Assembly: GCA_002364245.1 (NCBI GenBank)
Contig: DEXR01000051.1
Coordinates: 1 to 21,957, forward strand
Reading direction: 5' to 3'
Origin: Flavobacteriaceae bacterium UBA3179
GTDB lineage: Bacteria; Bacteroidota; Bacteroidia; Flavobacteriales; Flavobacteriaceae
DNA: 21,957 nucleotides
A program made the translations under genes and the position numbers. Shown here one piece after another: positions 15,288-21,957 of this stretch. Each line of letters starts with the position of its first letter. The stretch's first letter is position 1. The notes below the pieces were generated by a model. The model saw only the letters and a list, made by a program, of their open reading frames with translations, did not search any database and was not told the DNA's origin.

Positions 15288-15791
15288 TTATTTTGTGATT
15301 ACGGTTCCGTCAAGCAGCCATTTGCTCCAGCTTTTTGAAAAACCGTGAATACTATCTGTTTCTTGTTCTTTATTATTTACTAAGGGATATGCTTTGTTTT
15401 TCCACTCAAAAATACCCCCATATAAGTTTTCAATATTGTTATAGCCAGCTTTTTTTAATTTTTCTGAAATCTCTTCGGAACGGATTCCTAAAGAGCAATA
15501 TACTACAATAGGCGCATTTTTATTTGGAACTTTTTTTAAAACCGAATCTATCGAAAATTTTGAAAAACCTATAAATGTTGCCGATTCAATATGGCTTACG
15601 TTATATTCTTTTTGTTCCCTAGCGTCTAAAATAATGATACTATCATTCATTTGTTGCATACGCAATTCTTCAACCGAAATATATGGAACACTTCGGGTGT
15701 TATATTGCTGTAAAAGATCTTCTAATGACCGTTGTTGTGAAAATGCACTTATTGAGATTAATAACAGAAGAAAGTACAGAAAATAATTCAT
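15288..15791 (-). CDS. Exported single-domain rhodanese-like sulfurtransferase
   Basis: Rhodanese-fold protein of 167 residues with a Sec signal peptide (MNYFLYFLLLLISISAFSQ), so periplasmic. The domain runs from about 36 to 140: 'IIILDAREQKEYNVSHIESA' and the active-site loop 'VVYCSLGIRSEEI' with Cys99 and Arg104 (C-x4-R), followed by 'LYGGIFEWKNKAYPLV'. The six-residue loop is that of persulfide-forming sulfurtransferases, not the longer C-x5-R loop of Acr2/Cdc25-type arsenate reductases or phosphatases. It sits between arsS (36 bp) and the DUF2064 gene (12 bp). It could supply sulfur for thio-arsenicals or handle redox of arsenic outside the cytoplasm; neither is shown by the sequence. Confidence 0.88.
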   Translation of the reverse strand: MNYFLYFLLLLISISAFSQQRSLEDLLQQYNTRSVPYISVEELRMQQMNDSIIILDAREQKEYNVSHIESATFIGFSKFSIDSVLKKVPNKNAPIVVYCSLGIRSEEISEKLKKAGYNNIENLYGGIFEWKNKAYPLVNNKEQETDSIHGFSKSWSKWLLDGTVITK

Positions 15792-15827
15792 ATTGTTTGG
15801 GACGTTAAGAGTAATGAACGCGAAAAT

Positions 15828-16895
15828 TTACTCAGCAACAGAACCTTGACAGCTACTACCAGCACCGGCGGTACAACCGTAGCAATGTTGTGAGATGATA
15901 ATATTTCGATCGTTTAATACGTCTTCGTTGTATTCTGAAATGTGTTTAACTTCACTATCTACTTTTAACTCCAGCATTTGATTAAAATCACAATCGTACA
16001 ACCAACCATCCCAGCTTATGGAAATAGTATTGGTGCACATCACACTTTTAACCGCAGCAGGGTTATAGGCTTCAACCAATTGGTACATATACTCCTCATA
16101 GTTTTCCGAAGCAATTAAAAAGTCTAGAAAACGGGCAATTGGTAAATTTGTAATGGCGAATAAATCGTGGAAATGAATTCCGAAATCTTCCAATAAAGCC
16201 TTTTTAAAATCTTTTTTCATGTTTTCTTGATTGGTCGGTAAAAAGGCACCACTAGGGTTGTAAACCAAGTCCAATCGAAGGTCGCTATCTGGCATTCCGT
16301 AGCCAATGGCATTCAATTCCTGTAAGGCTTTTATAGACATATCGAAAACACCTTCACCCCTTTGTTTATCAGTTTTTCCACGCGTCCAGTGGGGCATAGA
16401 GCTTACAACATGAACATTGTGTTTTTTAAAAAACTGCGGAAGGTCATAATACTTTTTATTTGCACGGATGATTGTAAGATTACTACGAACTATAAAGTCT
16501 TTAATCCCTGCTTTACTGGCTTCCTCAACAAACCATCTAAAATTTGGATTCATTTCTGGGGCTCCACCAGTAAGATCGACTGTGTGTGCTCCTGTGTTTT
16601 TAATAACTTCCAAACACTGTTTCATTGTTTCGACGGTCATGATTTCCTTTCGATCAGGACCGGCATCTACGTGACAGTGATCACAGGTTTGGTTACACAT
16701 ATACCCTAAATTAATCTGAAGAATTTCCAATTTTTTTGGTTTCATTGGAAATTGTCCAGTTTCTTTTATTTTTTCGGCAAAGGTGGGTAATTCGCCATTG
16801 CCAAAAATTCCGTTTGAGAGAATTTCAAGCTGTTTGTTGGATTGTGCGAGTTCGCTATTACGTTTATGTAGGGATTGTGTTTTAAGTTTCGTCAT
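15828..16895 (-). CDS. arsS: Arsenosugar biosynthesis radical SAM protein ArsS
   Basis: Radical SAM enzyme of 355 residues. In the known pathway ArsS transfers the 5'-deoxyadenosyl radical onto a dimethylated arsenical, giving 5'-deoxy-5'-dimethylarsinoyl-adenosine, precursor of arsenosugars. The [4Fe-4S] motif is 'CNQTCDHC' (Cys67, Cys71, Cys74), preceded by 'LQINLGYM'; 'DLTGGAPEMNP' is the SAM-binding GGE-like strand, with 'RSNLTII' after it. The C-terminal half (DUF3641 type) is Cys-rich: 'SVMCTNTISISWDGWLYDCDF' and 'HCYGCTAGAGSSCQG', probably for an auxiliary cluster or arsenic binding. Family members share this arrangement, including the charged N-terminal stretch. It begins 3 bp after the CMD-like gene. 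Confidence is high because sequence and neighbours agree. Confidence 0.92.
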   Translation of the reverse strand: MTKLKTQSLHKRNSELAQSNKQLEILSNGIFGNGELPTFAEKIKETGQFPMKPKKLEILQINLGYMCNQTCDHCHVDAGPDRKEIMTVETMKQCLEVIKNTGAHTVDLTGGAPEMNPNFRWFVEEASKAGIKDFIVRSNLTIIRANKKYYDLPQFFKKHNVHVVSSMPHWTRGKTDKQRGEGVFDMSIKALQELNAIGYGMPDSDLRLDLVYNPSGAFLPTNQENMKKDFKKALLEDFGIHFHDLFAITNLPIARFLDFLIASENYEEYMYQLVEAYNPAAVKSVMCTNTISISWDGWLYDCDFNQMLELKVDSEVKHISEYNEDVLNDRNIIISQHCYGCTAGAGSSCQGSVAE

Positions 16896-16898
16896 AAA

Positions 16899-17231
16899 TT
16901 ATCCGTCAAGTTTGTTTACTTTATTCATCATCATTACGCCGTGGACTAAGGTAGCGCCACTTTTAATAGCGGCTCCTGCGTGTATGGCTTCCATCATTTC
17001 TTCTTTAGTTACTCCGCGCTGTAATGCATCTTTAGTGTATGCATCTATACAATAAGGACATTGCTCGGTATGTGCAACGGCCAATGCAATAAGCGATTTT
17101 TCACGGGCTGTTAGTTTGCCTTCTTCGAAGACTTTTCCGTAGTAATCAAAAAATTTTTCTCCTAGTTCTTCGCTCCATTCGGTGATATTTCCAAATTTCC
17201 GAAGATCTTTTGGATTATAATAATCTGCCAT
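16899..17231 (-). CDS. Arsenosugar-associated carboxymuconolactone decarboxylase/AhpD-like protein
   Basis: Small AhpD-fold protein of 110 residues, a type repeatedly found beside ArsS-like radical SAM genes ('peroxidase-like'). The redox motif is 'EQCPYCIDAYT' with Cys58 and Cys61. In AhpD the second Cys is followed four residues later by a proton-shuttling His; here that position is Tyr65, so classical peroxidase activity may be altered. 'LTAREKSLIALAVAHTEQ' and 'GVTKEEMMEAIHAGAAIKSGATLVHG' complete the all-helical fold. A vicinal dithiol could reduce pentavalent methyl-arsenicals or protect the radical SAM cluster, an inference. It is the first gene of the ten-gene minus-strand block; arsS follows after 3 bp. 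Confidence 0.87.
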   Translation of the reverse strand: MADYYNPKDLRKFGNITEWSEELGEKFFDYYGKVFEEGKLTAREKSLIALAVAHTEQCPYCIDAYTKDALQRGVTKEEMMEAIHAGAAIKSGATLVHGVMMMNKVNKLDG

Positions 17232-17256
17232 GATTGTTGGTGTTTATAATAGTTAC

Positions 17257-17264
17257 GAAAGATA
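17257..17264 (-). promoter_or_regulatory. Weak candidate -7 element for the arsenosugar-pst operon
   Basis: On the minus strand TATCTTTC differs from TAnnTTTG at one base and would place transcription start about 20 nt ahead of the CMD-like gene. No -33 TTG is visible in the expected place. The 112-bp gap behind the DUF481 gene is the only sizeable gap upstream of the ten-gene block, so the promoter should be there or further upstream. Confidence 0.3.
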
Positions 17265-17343
17265 AACCATTCTGGTTTTGTTTTGGTAAATATAATGAAG
17301 TAGTCTTTCGAAAAACAAAAAGCTTACGGAAGATTTTTTTAAA

Positions 17344-18114
17344 TCAGTCAAAAGTATAGGCAACTCCGGTGGTAAAATCGTATTGCGAATTGGGGATTCC
17401 CACCGCTGGAAAAGCATCGTAGGTAAAGGTATAACTGGTTTTTAGAGCAAAGTTTTTAAAAAGCCCAACCAATAATGATGACTGACTGGAAATTCGGTAA
17501 TCTTTAAATTTACCTAACTGCGGTTGATAATAGGTAGTGCTTACAATGCTAATATGCTCGTTAGGATAGAGGCTGAACGAGAAATAAACACTACCTCGAA
17601 TATCCCGCTGAATGGGTGTTACACCATCTAGAACTTCTTCATATTCGTACATAACGAGCGACCCAAGATAGAATTTGTAATTCTCCAGTTGTGAAAGTTT
17701 AAAACGAGGCCCCGTACCAGTTAGCCCCCTAAAATTGATTAAATTTACTTTGTTGTACTGTCCTTGTGCAAAAGCTTCCCAAGTAAGTAATTGAGAAAGT
17801 TTGTAATTGTACCGAAGATGCGAAATAAAACTATTGCTCAATTTTTCGCCTTCTATTTTCTGAAAATCCACATCGTTTTTAAACAAAACCAAATGATTGT
17901 TCATTTTATACTGAAGATGTATGTTGCTCGAAATGGTAAAAAAATCGTTTACATTTCGTTTTAATTGAAAATCCAGACTGGCCGAACCAGAATAACCTGA
18001 AGTGTCGGTTACTTTCCTTAATGATTCAGCATTTAGAATTTGTGAAGTAGCTTTTTCAGAAGAAAAAACCGCTATGGTAAATACACTTATAAGTAAAAAG
18101 TAACGCAATTTCAT
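17344..18114 (-). CDS. DUF481 outer-membrane beta-barrel protein
   Basis: Exported protein of 256 residues with a signal peptide (MKLRYFLLISVFTIAVFS...TSQ). Alternating aromatic/hydrophobic strands ('FFTISSNIHLQYKMNNHLVLF', 'LSQLLTWEAFAQGQYN', 'FALKTSYTFTYDAFP') and a final aromatic strand 'YDFTTGVAYTFD' mark a small outer-membrane barrel of the DUF481 type. Function unknown; such barrels are often orphan genes. It lies on the same strand as the arsenosugar block, 112 bp upstream of its first gene, without a convincing terminator between them, so read-through is possible, but the gap contrasts with the tight spacing inside the block. A candidate -7 element is at 18149-18156. Confidence 0.78.
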   Translation of the reverse strand: MKLRYFLLISVFTIAVFSSEKATSQILNAESLRKVTDTSGYSGSASLDFQLKRNVNDFFTISSNIHLQYKMNNHLVLFKNDVDFQKIEGEKLSNSFISHLRYNYKLSQLLTWEAFAQGQYNKVNLINFRGLTGTGPRFKLSQLENYKFYLGSLVMYEYEEVLDGVTPIQRDIRGSVYFSFSLYPNEHISIVSTTYYQPQLGKFKDYRISSQSSLLVGLFKNFALKTSYTFTYDAFPAVGIPNSQYDFTTGVAYTFD

Positions 18115-18148
18115 AAGTTTTATCTTTTGGCAATAAATACAATCAATA

Positions 18149-18156
18149 CAAAAGTA
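18149..18156 (-). promoter_or_regulatory. Candidate -7 element for the DUF481 gene
   Basis: Minus-strand TACTTTTG matches TAnnTTTG exactly and sits 35 bp upstream of the DUF481 start codon, a sensible leader length. No TTG at the -33 position. Confidence 0.4.
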
Positions 18157-18329
18157 TAGATTTTGGATTATCTTTTCAGTATATAGGGTTTTGAGACACA
18201 GTGTTAAAGTATTGTTTAAAATTATTTAAAGAAATAATAAGCTATTACATTTAACCGCTTAAAACAAAAAATGAAAAGACAAACAGTCTTTTGTGTTTTA
18301 AAAACTGACAAATAAAAAAAGAATATACT

Positions 18330-18551
18330 ATGGATGTTGTAAATGAAGCACTACAATTTGAAGAAGAAACTACAAGTTTTAAATCTACCAATGAGCGAAT
18401 AGTTGCTTCTAAAAAAGCTAAGAAATTAATATTGGCATTAAACGAACGCTATAAAAAGACAAAAGATGCTAAGTTGATGGATATTATGAAGCGCCTTACA
18501 GCGATAAAAAAGAAAGCCGAGAAAAGAATTAAGGCGAAAATAGTAGTTTAA
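18330..18551 (+). CDS. Small lysine-rich protein of unknown function
   Basis: A 73-residue protein I cannot assign. It is predicted to be wholly helical: an acidic N-terminus ('MDVVNEALQFEEETTSF') followed by a strongly basic, heptad-like stretch ('KKAKKLILALNERYKKTKDAKLMDIMKRLTAIKKKAEKRIKAKIVV'-type pattern from about residue 28, rich in Lys). No signal peptide or metal motif. The basic helix could bind nucleic acid or ribosomes, but that is a guess. Its stop codon overlaps that of the convergent DUF488 gene by four bases (TTTAAA at the junction). A weak hairpin occurs in its leader at 18274-18292. Coding status is supported by composition and absence of a better frame, and is less certain than for neighbours. 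Confidence 0.6.
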   Translation: MDVVNEALQFEEETTSFKSTNERIVASKKAKKLILALNERYKKTKDAKLMDIMKRLTAIKKKAEKRIKAKIVV

Positions 18552-18898
18552 AAGTTGCTTTCGAGGTACTCTTTTAAAACAACAGCTTGATTGTGCTTTT
18601 CGTCTTTTGCGCCGTAGAGTAAGGTAACTTGTTTACCTTTTGCAATTGAGGCAATTTCTTTCAAGGAGTCTTTGTGTTTTGAAAGTTCCTTTTTATACCT
18701 TTTCTTAAATTCTGAAAAACGATCTTCTTTGTGGTCAAACCACTTTCGCAAGTCTGTAGAGGGGGCAATGTCTTTATTCCAATCGTCTAAATGCGCATCC
18801 TCTTTGCTAACGCCTCTTGGCCAGACTCTGTCTACTAATACACGATGGCCGTCCCTATTTGCTGCATCTTCATATATACGCTTTACTTGTATTTTCAT
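18548..18898 (-). CDS. DUF488 (YeaO-like) domain protein
   Basis: DUF488-family cytoplasmic protein of 116 residues from the chosen start. Hallmarks: 'VKRIYEDA', 'HRVLVDRVWPRGVSKEDAHLDDWNKDIAPS' in its N-terminal half, 'LRKWFDHKEDRFSEFKKRY' and 'VTLLYGAKDEKHNQAVVL' at the C-terminus. The biochemical role of the family is unknown. The frame is open six codons further upstream (MERRRI), but starting at 18898 matches family members and gives a one-base TAATG overlap with the stop of the dioxygenase gene, the same coupling seen at pstA-pstB. It is thus the second gene of a dioxygenase-DUF488 pair, and it meets the small basic-protein gene tail to tail. Confidence 0.85.
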   Translation of the reverse strand: MKIQVKRIYEDAANRDGHRVLVDRVWPRGVSKEDAHLDDWNKDIAPSTDLRKWFDHKEDRFSEFKKRYKKELSKHKDSLKEIASIAKGKQVTLLYGAKDEKHNQAVVLKEYLESNF

Positions 18899-19785
18899 TA
18901 TTCTTCTTCTTTCCAAAGTGTAGGGAAGAACTTTCGTTGCTGAAATTTAGGATGTAAGTATTTTTTCCATTCCGATCCGCCAGTAGCGGTTTTATTTTCT
19001 CCCTTTTTGTCTAAATAATGTCGGGCAGTGTTTAAATGCACTAAAGGCCATTCTACATTGTATAGCTTGTCGAATTCTAAGATTATTTTCTGAAGTGCTG
19101 AAGAAGGGTTTTCAAGTCGAAGAAATTTTTCTTCTAAGGTATTTCCTTCTACTTTTTTAGCGAGTTCTATAAAAGAATCTAAATACTTTTCTTCAAACTG
19201 ACGCATCGTTAAGGTTTTTGAACCTGTTTTGTGGTTATACCCAGCATCACGCCAATAAATATGGTTGAAATAATCTTCAGTAGAAGGGTTTTCAGGAAGT
19301 CGTTTTTTCCCCTCTTCGTTTACTAAATTTTCAAGTTTGGTGCAGTAAATTTCAATAAACCGAAACTGTGCACTTTGAAATCCGCTCGCCGGAGTTAAAG
19401 TTGAACGGAAAACATTATAATCTTCATAGCTCATACCATCTTTCATAATATCGAAAGAAGTAATAAGCATATGCACGTAGCGGTTTAAACGAGAAAATTT
19501 GTCTAGCCAAATTTCTTCATTCACTTCTTCCATTTCAAAAAGCTGTATAACTTCGTGTCTAACCATCTTTAAAAGCAGCTCGATTACCTGATGGTACATA
19601 ATAAAGATTTTTTCATCTTTAAAATCGGTACGCGGTTTTTGTAGAGAAAGCAAAGTGTCTACTTCAATATAATCCCAATAATTAATGGGCTTGGCTTGTA
19701 ATAAGCCTTTAAGATACGTGTCTGGATTTTCACCTAACGCTTTATATTTTTCGTTGATTGCTTTTATGATGTCTTCCTGTTTCAT
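18898..19785 (-). CDS. Tryptophan 2,3-dioxygenase family protein
   Basis: Heme-dependent dioxygenase of 295 residues that would open the indole ring of tryptophan to N-formylkynurenine, first step of kynurenine breakdown. Motifs: 'FIMYHQVIELLLK' (61-73, His65 near the substrate), 'TPASGFQSAQFR' (131-142, Arg142 for the carboxylate), 'WPLVHLNTARHYL' with likely heme ligand His250, and 'TATGGSEWKKYL' (266-277), the counterpart of the family's GTGGS loop. The loop starts with Ala instead of Gly and continues SEW, a variant I associate with the Bacteroidota branch. No other kynurenine-pathway genes are in the window. It is translationally coupled to DUF488 downstream. Confidence 0.88.
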   Translation of the reverse strand: MKQEDIIKAINEKYKALGENPDTYLKGLLQAKPINYWDYIEVDTLLSLQKPRTDFKDEKIFIMYHQVIELLLKMVRHEVIQLFEMEEVNEEIWLDKFSRLNRYVHMLITSFDIMKDGMSYEDYNVFRSTLTPASGFQSAQFRFIEIYCTKLENLVNEEGKKRLPENPSTEDYFNHIYWRDAGYNHKTGSKTLTMRQFEEKYLDSFIELAKKVEGNTLEEKFLRLENPSSALQKIILEFDKLYNVEWPLVHLNTARHYLDKKGENKTATGGSEWKKYLHPKFQQRKFFPTLWKEEE

Positions 19786-19890
19786 ACAAATGCCCGCGAA
19801 GAGGTTTTTTTAGTTTTTAATCAGAAATGATAAAGATATTTAGATTTTTGGAAATGAAGTAAGATAGTTGATGATAAAATATATAAAACA

Positions 19891-19918
19891 AAAAACCCGA
19901 AACAAACGTTTCGGGTTT
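19891..19918 (-). terminator. Rho-independent terminator of tRNA-Phe
   Basis: AAACCCGAAAC (19893-19903) pairs perfectly with GTTTCGGGTTT (19908-19918) over 11 bp with a 4-base loop; on the minus strand it is followed by a run of T. It lies 3 bp past the tRNA 3' end. Confidence 0.85.
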
Positions 19919-19921
19919 ATG

Positions 19922-19994
<73 letters not shown>

Positions 19995-20009
19995 TGCTTA
20001 AAGCGGGTG

Positions 20010-20038
20010 CAAATATAAACGTTATTTATATTTTGCAA
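20010..20038 (-). promoter_or_regulatory. Promoter of tRNA-Phe
   Basis: On the minus strand TTG (20036-20038) is followed by 18 bp and TATATTTG (20010-20017), an exact Bacteroidota -33/-7 pair. It would start transcription a few bases ahead of the tRNA 5' end at 19994. Confidence 0.65.
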
Positions 20039-20138
20039 AACATAAAGGTAAAAAATATTCTAATAATTTTTCAATTTAATATCCCGTTAACAACCTTATG
20101 TTGCTTCATTGTTTATTTTTACGCACTTACTTAAAAAA

Positions 20139-20867
20139 ATGAACTTAATAATTGATGTAGGAAACACCTTAATCAAGCTCGCTATTTATACAAATGGAGA
20201 GCTTCAGATAAAGAAAACGACAATTAAAGGTGATTTTTTTGATGTTTTTTCTGAAATAAAAAATAAATACCCACAGATTGAAAAATGTATTATTTCAAGT
20301 GTCGGGAAAATTAGCGAAACACATCTTGCCAAAATCAAAAATGCTTATCCGGTATTAGTATTAAGCCATGCCACGCCTATCCCTTTTAAAAATGAATATG
20401 CTACACCAGCCACGTTAGGGGTAGATCGCATTGCCTTAATAAGCGCAGCTGCGGTGGAATATCCCAATAAAAATGTATTGGTAATCGATGCAGGAACTTG
20501 TATTACCTACGATTTTATTTCTGAAGATAATAACTATAAAGGAGGTGCTATTTCGCCAGGCTTGCAAATGCGGTATAAAGCTATGCATACGTTTACAGAA
20601 AAACTTCCGTTATTGGAAGCAGAGCAAATAGGCAAGTATATTGGGAGTTCTACAATAGGATCTATGCACAGCGGTACCATTAATGGAATTTGTTATGAAA
20701 TTGATGGGTTTATTACCGCTTATGCATCAGACTTTAAGAATTTAACAGTTATTTTAACAGGTGGGGACGCTCATTTTTTGCGAGATCGTATAAAAAATGA
20801 CATCTTTGCCACCTCAAATTTTTTATTACAGGGGTTAAACCACATTTTAGAACATAACAAACATTGA
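20139..20867 (+). CDS. coaX: Type III pantothenate kinase CoaX
   Basis: Pantothenate kinase of 242 residues, catalysing the first step of coenzyme A synthesis from ATP and pantothenate in the cytoplasm. It is the ASKHA-fold type III enzyme: phosphate-1 motif 'DVGNT' (6-10), 'TPATLGVDRIAL' with GVDR at 94-97 for pantothenate binding, 'VIDAGTCITYDF' with DAGT at 117-120, then 'GGAISPGLQMR' and 'VILTGGDAHFL'. Start is the ATG at 20139 rather than one ten codons upstream, because family members begin 'MNLIIDVGNT'. The stop overlaps the next start (TGATG), coupling it to the outer-membrane protein gene, an order I associate with flavobacteria. Confidence 0.95.
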   Translation: MNLIIDVGNTLIKLAIYTNGELQIKKTTIKGDFFDVFSEIKNKYPQIEKCIISSVGKISETHLAKIKNAYPVLVLSHATPIPFKNEYATPATLGVDRIALISAAAVEYPNKNVLVIDAGTCITYDFISEDNNYKGGAISPGLQMRYKAMHTFTEKLPLLEAEQIGKYIGSSTIGSMHSGTINGICYEIDGFITAYASDFKNLTVILTGGDAHFLRDRIKNDIFATSNFLLQGLNHILEHNKH

Positions 20868-21957
20868 TGTTAAAACGAATTATAGTAACGGTTTTAGTAC
20901 TATTTATAACAAGTGCTGCCATGGCACAAGAAGGAACCACGTCCCCGTATTCATTTTACGGAATAGGGACATTAAAATTTAAAGGTACCGCTGAAAACAG
21001 GATGATGGGCGGTATAGGAGTCCTTTCAGATAGTATTCACTTAAACCTTCAAAACCCTGCTAGTGTGGCGGGACTTGAATTGGTAAATTTTACTGTTGGC
21101 GCTAGTCATAAAGAAAGTACTTTAAAAACTGACAGTGATTCTCAAAACGCTTCAACCACTTCATTGGATTATTTAGCAGTGGGGGTTCCCATGGGTAAGT
21201 TTGGAGCCAGCTTCGGATTAATACCATACACTTCTGTTGGGTACCAATTACAAACCGAAAAGCAGACCGAAACTGGGACATCCATTACAAGGTACACTGG
21301 AACAGGCGGTATAAACAAAGCTTTTTTAACGTTAGCTTACCAAATTACACCAAAGTTGAGCTTTGGGATAGATGCAAATTATAACTTCGGAAATATTGAA
21401 AATAAAGCTATAGATGCTCAAGAGGATGTTGAATTTGCTTCCCGAGAGATTAATAAATCAGATTTATTAGGATTTAGTTTTAATTTTGGAGCGGCTTATA
21501 AAACCATGATAACTGAGGAGCTCGAACTTTCCACTTCTTTGACCTATACTCCAGAAACCGATTTTACTTCAGAAAACACACGTTCAATTGGATCAATAAT
21601 ATTATTGACCGATGGTACTGAAAGTCCTGTTGATATTAGGGAAGTGCCAGTTTCAGATACCGATTTTTCATTTCCTTCACAAATAACAGTAGGAGCGGGT
21701 ATTGGGAAACCTAAAAATTGGTATGTAGGAGCAGAATATACAAACCAAAAAACCAGTAACTTTACCAACCGTACGTTTACTTTAGACAACGTAGCGTTTA
21801 AAGATGCTTCTAAATATAGGGTGGGTGGCTTCTATATTCCGGACTATAATGGTTTTGGCAGTTACTGGAAACGTGTTGTTTATAGGGCAGGAATGCGTTT
21901 TGAAGGTACTGGGATTAATGTAAATGGAGAAGATATTAATGAGTTTGGCATATCTTT
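20867..21957 (+). CDS. Outer-membrane beta-barrel protein (FadL/OMPP1-like), 3' end outside window
   Basis: Open to the window edge, 363 codons so far. A signal peptide (MLKRIIVTVLVLFITSAAMA, then Q) precedes 'TTSPYSFYGIGTLKFKGTAE', 'RMMGGIGVLSDS', 'LNLQNPASVAGL', typical of flavobacterial outer-membrane proteins related to the FadL/OMPP1 group. The remainder alternates amphipathic strands ('LDYLAVGVPMGKFGASFGLIPY', 'KAFLTLAYQITPKLSFGIDANYNFG') as in a barrel. The start overlaps the coaX stop by one base. Probably a surface barrel, transporting a hydrophobic compound or structural; the substrate is unknown. Partial only because the window ends. Confidence 0.82.
   Translation, partial: MLKRIIVTVLVLFITSAAMAQEGTTSPYSFYGIGTLKFKGTAENRMMGGIGVLSDSIHLNLQNPASVAGLELVNFTVGASHKESTLKTDSDSQNASTTSLDYLAVGVPMGKFGASFGLIPYTSVGYQLQTEKQTETGTSITRYTGTGGINKAFLTLAYQITPKLSFGIDANYNFGNIENKAIDAQEDVEFASREINKSDLLGFSFNFGAAYKTMITEELELSTSLTYTPETDFTSENTRSIGSIILLTDGTESPVDIREVPVSDTDFSFPSQITVGAGIGKPKNWYVGAEYTNQKTSNFTNRTFTLDNVAFKDASKYRVGGFYIPDYNGFGSYWKRVVYRAGMRFEGTGINVNGEDINEFGIS

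Noticed and set aside
15288..15791. Rhodanese-fold protein as an Acr2/Cdc25-type arsenate reductase
   Set aside because: The active loop is C-x4-R (CSLGIR), the sulfurtransferase length, not C-x5-R, and the protein is exported.
17290..17340. Imperfect dyad between the DUF481 gene and the arsenosugar block as a terminator
   Set aside because: The stem has a mismatch and no T tract follows on the minus strand.
18274..18292. AAAAGAC/GTCTTTT hairpin as a terminator
   Set aside because: It lies in the leader of the small basic-protein gene with no plus-strand gene upstream, the stem has only two G/C pairs, and the T run is poor.
19790..19800. CCCGCGAA ahead of the dioxygenase gene as a second copy of the 1705-1720 palindrome
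   Set aside because: Only half the motif is present; there is no matching arm and no hairpin.

Overview
The window looks like a chromosomal segment of a flavobacterium (Bacteroidota, probably Flavobacteriaceae). The DNA is AT-rich, Shine-Dalgarno sequences are nearly absent, and several start regions carry the Bacteroidota promoter form TTG-N18/19-TAnnTTTG. Gene types also fit: secreted proteins opening with 'VGIGT..PDPSSML', DUF4407, BlaI/M56 pairs, and type III pantothenate kinase next to an outer-membrane barrel. No phage, IS element, CRISPR array or rRNA was seen.

Left part (1-6357): a minus-strand type IB topoisomerase and a PhnA-like zinc-ribbon protein; then, divergently, a BlaI-type repressor and an M56 (BlaR-like) membrane protease preceded by three copies of a 16-bp dyad lying on the promoter and translation start, and followed by a strong terminator. 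Next come a secreted minus-strand protein of unknown function whose 3' end may be frameshifted, and a DUF4407 membrane protein broken by a one-base frameshift.

Centre (6431-9436): one large plus-strand gene for a three-domain fusion (APH-type kinase, M23 peptidase-like domain, class III PLP enzyme of the phospho-lyase type). It converges on the main block.

Main block (17231 down to 9450, minus strand): ten closely packed genes that look like one transcript. The first six match the arsenosugar biosynthesis set: AhpD/CMD-like protein, radical SAM ArsS, exported rhodanese, DUF2064 'glycosyltransferase', purine nucleoside phosphorylase and arsenite methyltransferase ArsM. A complete PstS-PstC-PstA-PstB ABC transporter follows after only 19 bp, without PhoU. 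The simplest reading is that an arsenate/phosphate transporter is coupled to an enzyme chain that methylates arsenite (ArsM), attaches a 5'-deoxyadenosyl group (ArsS), removes adenine (the phosphorylase) and further modifies the arsenic-bearing ribose (DUF2064). The phosphorylase carries residues at its specificity sites that fit a 5'-modified adenine nucleoside. No arsenate reductase, ArsR or arsenic efflux gene lies in the window.

Right part (17344-21957): a DUF481 outer-membrane protein, a small basic protein whose stop overlaps that of a convergent DUF488 gene, tryptophan 2,3-dioxygenase coupled to DUF488, tRNA-Phe with its own promoter and terminator, and coaX followed by an outer-membrane barrel gene that runs off the end. 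All functional calls rest on motif recognition and context, with no database search.
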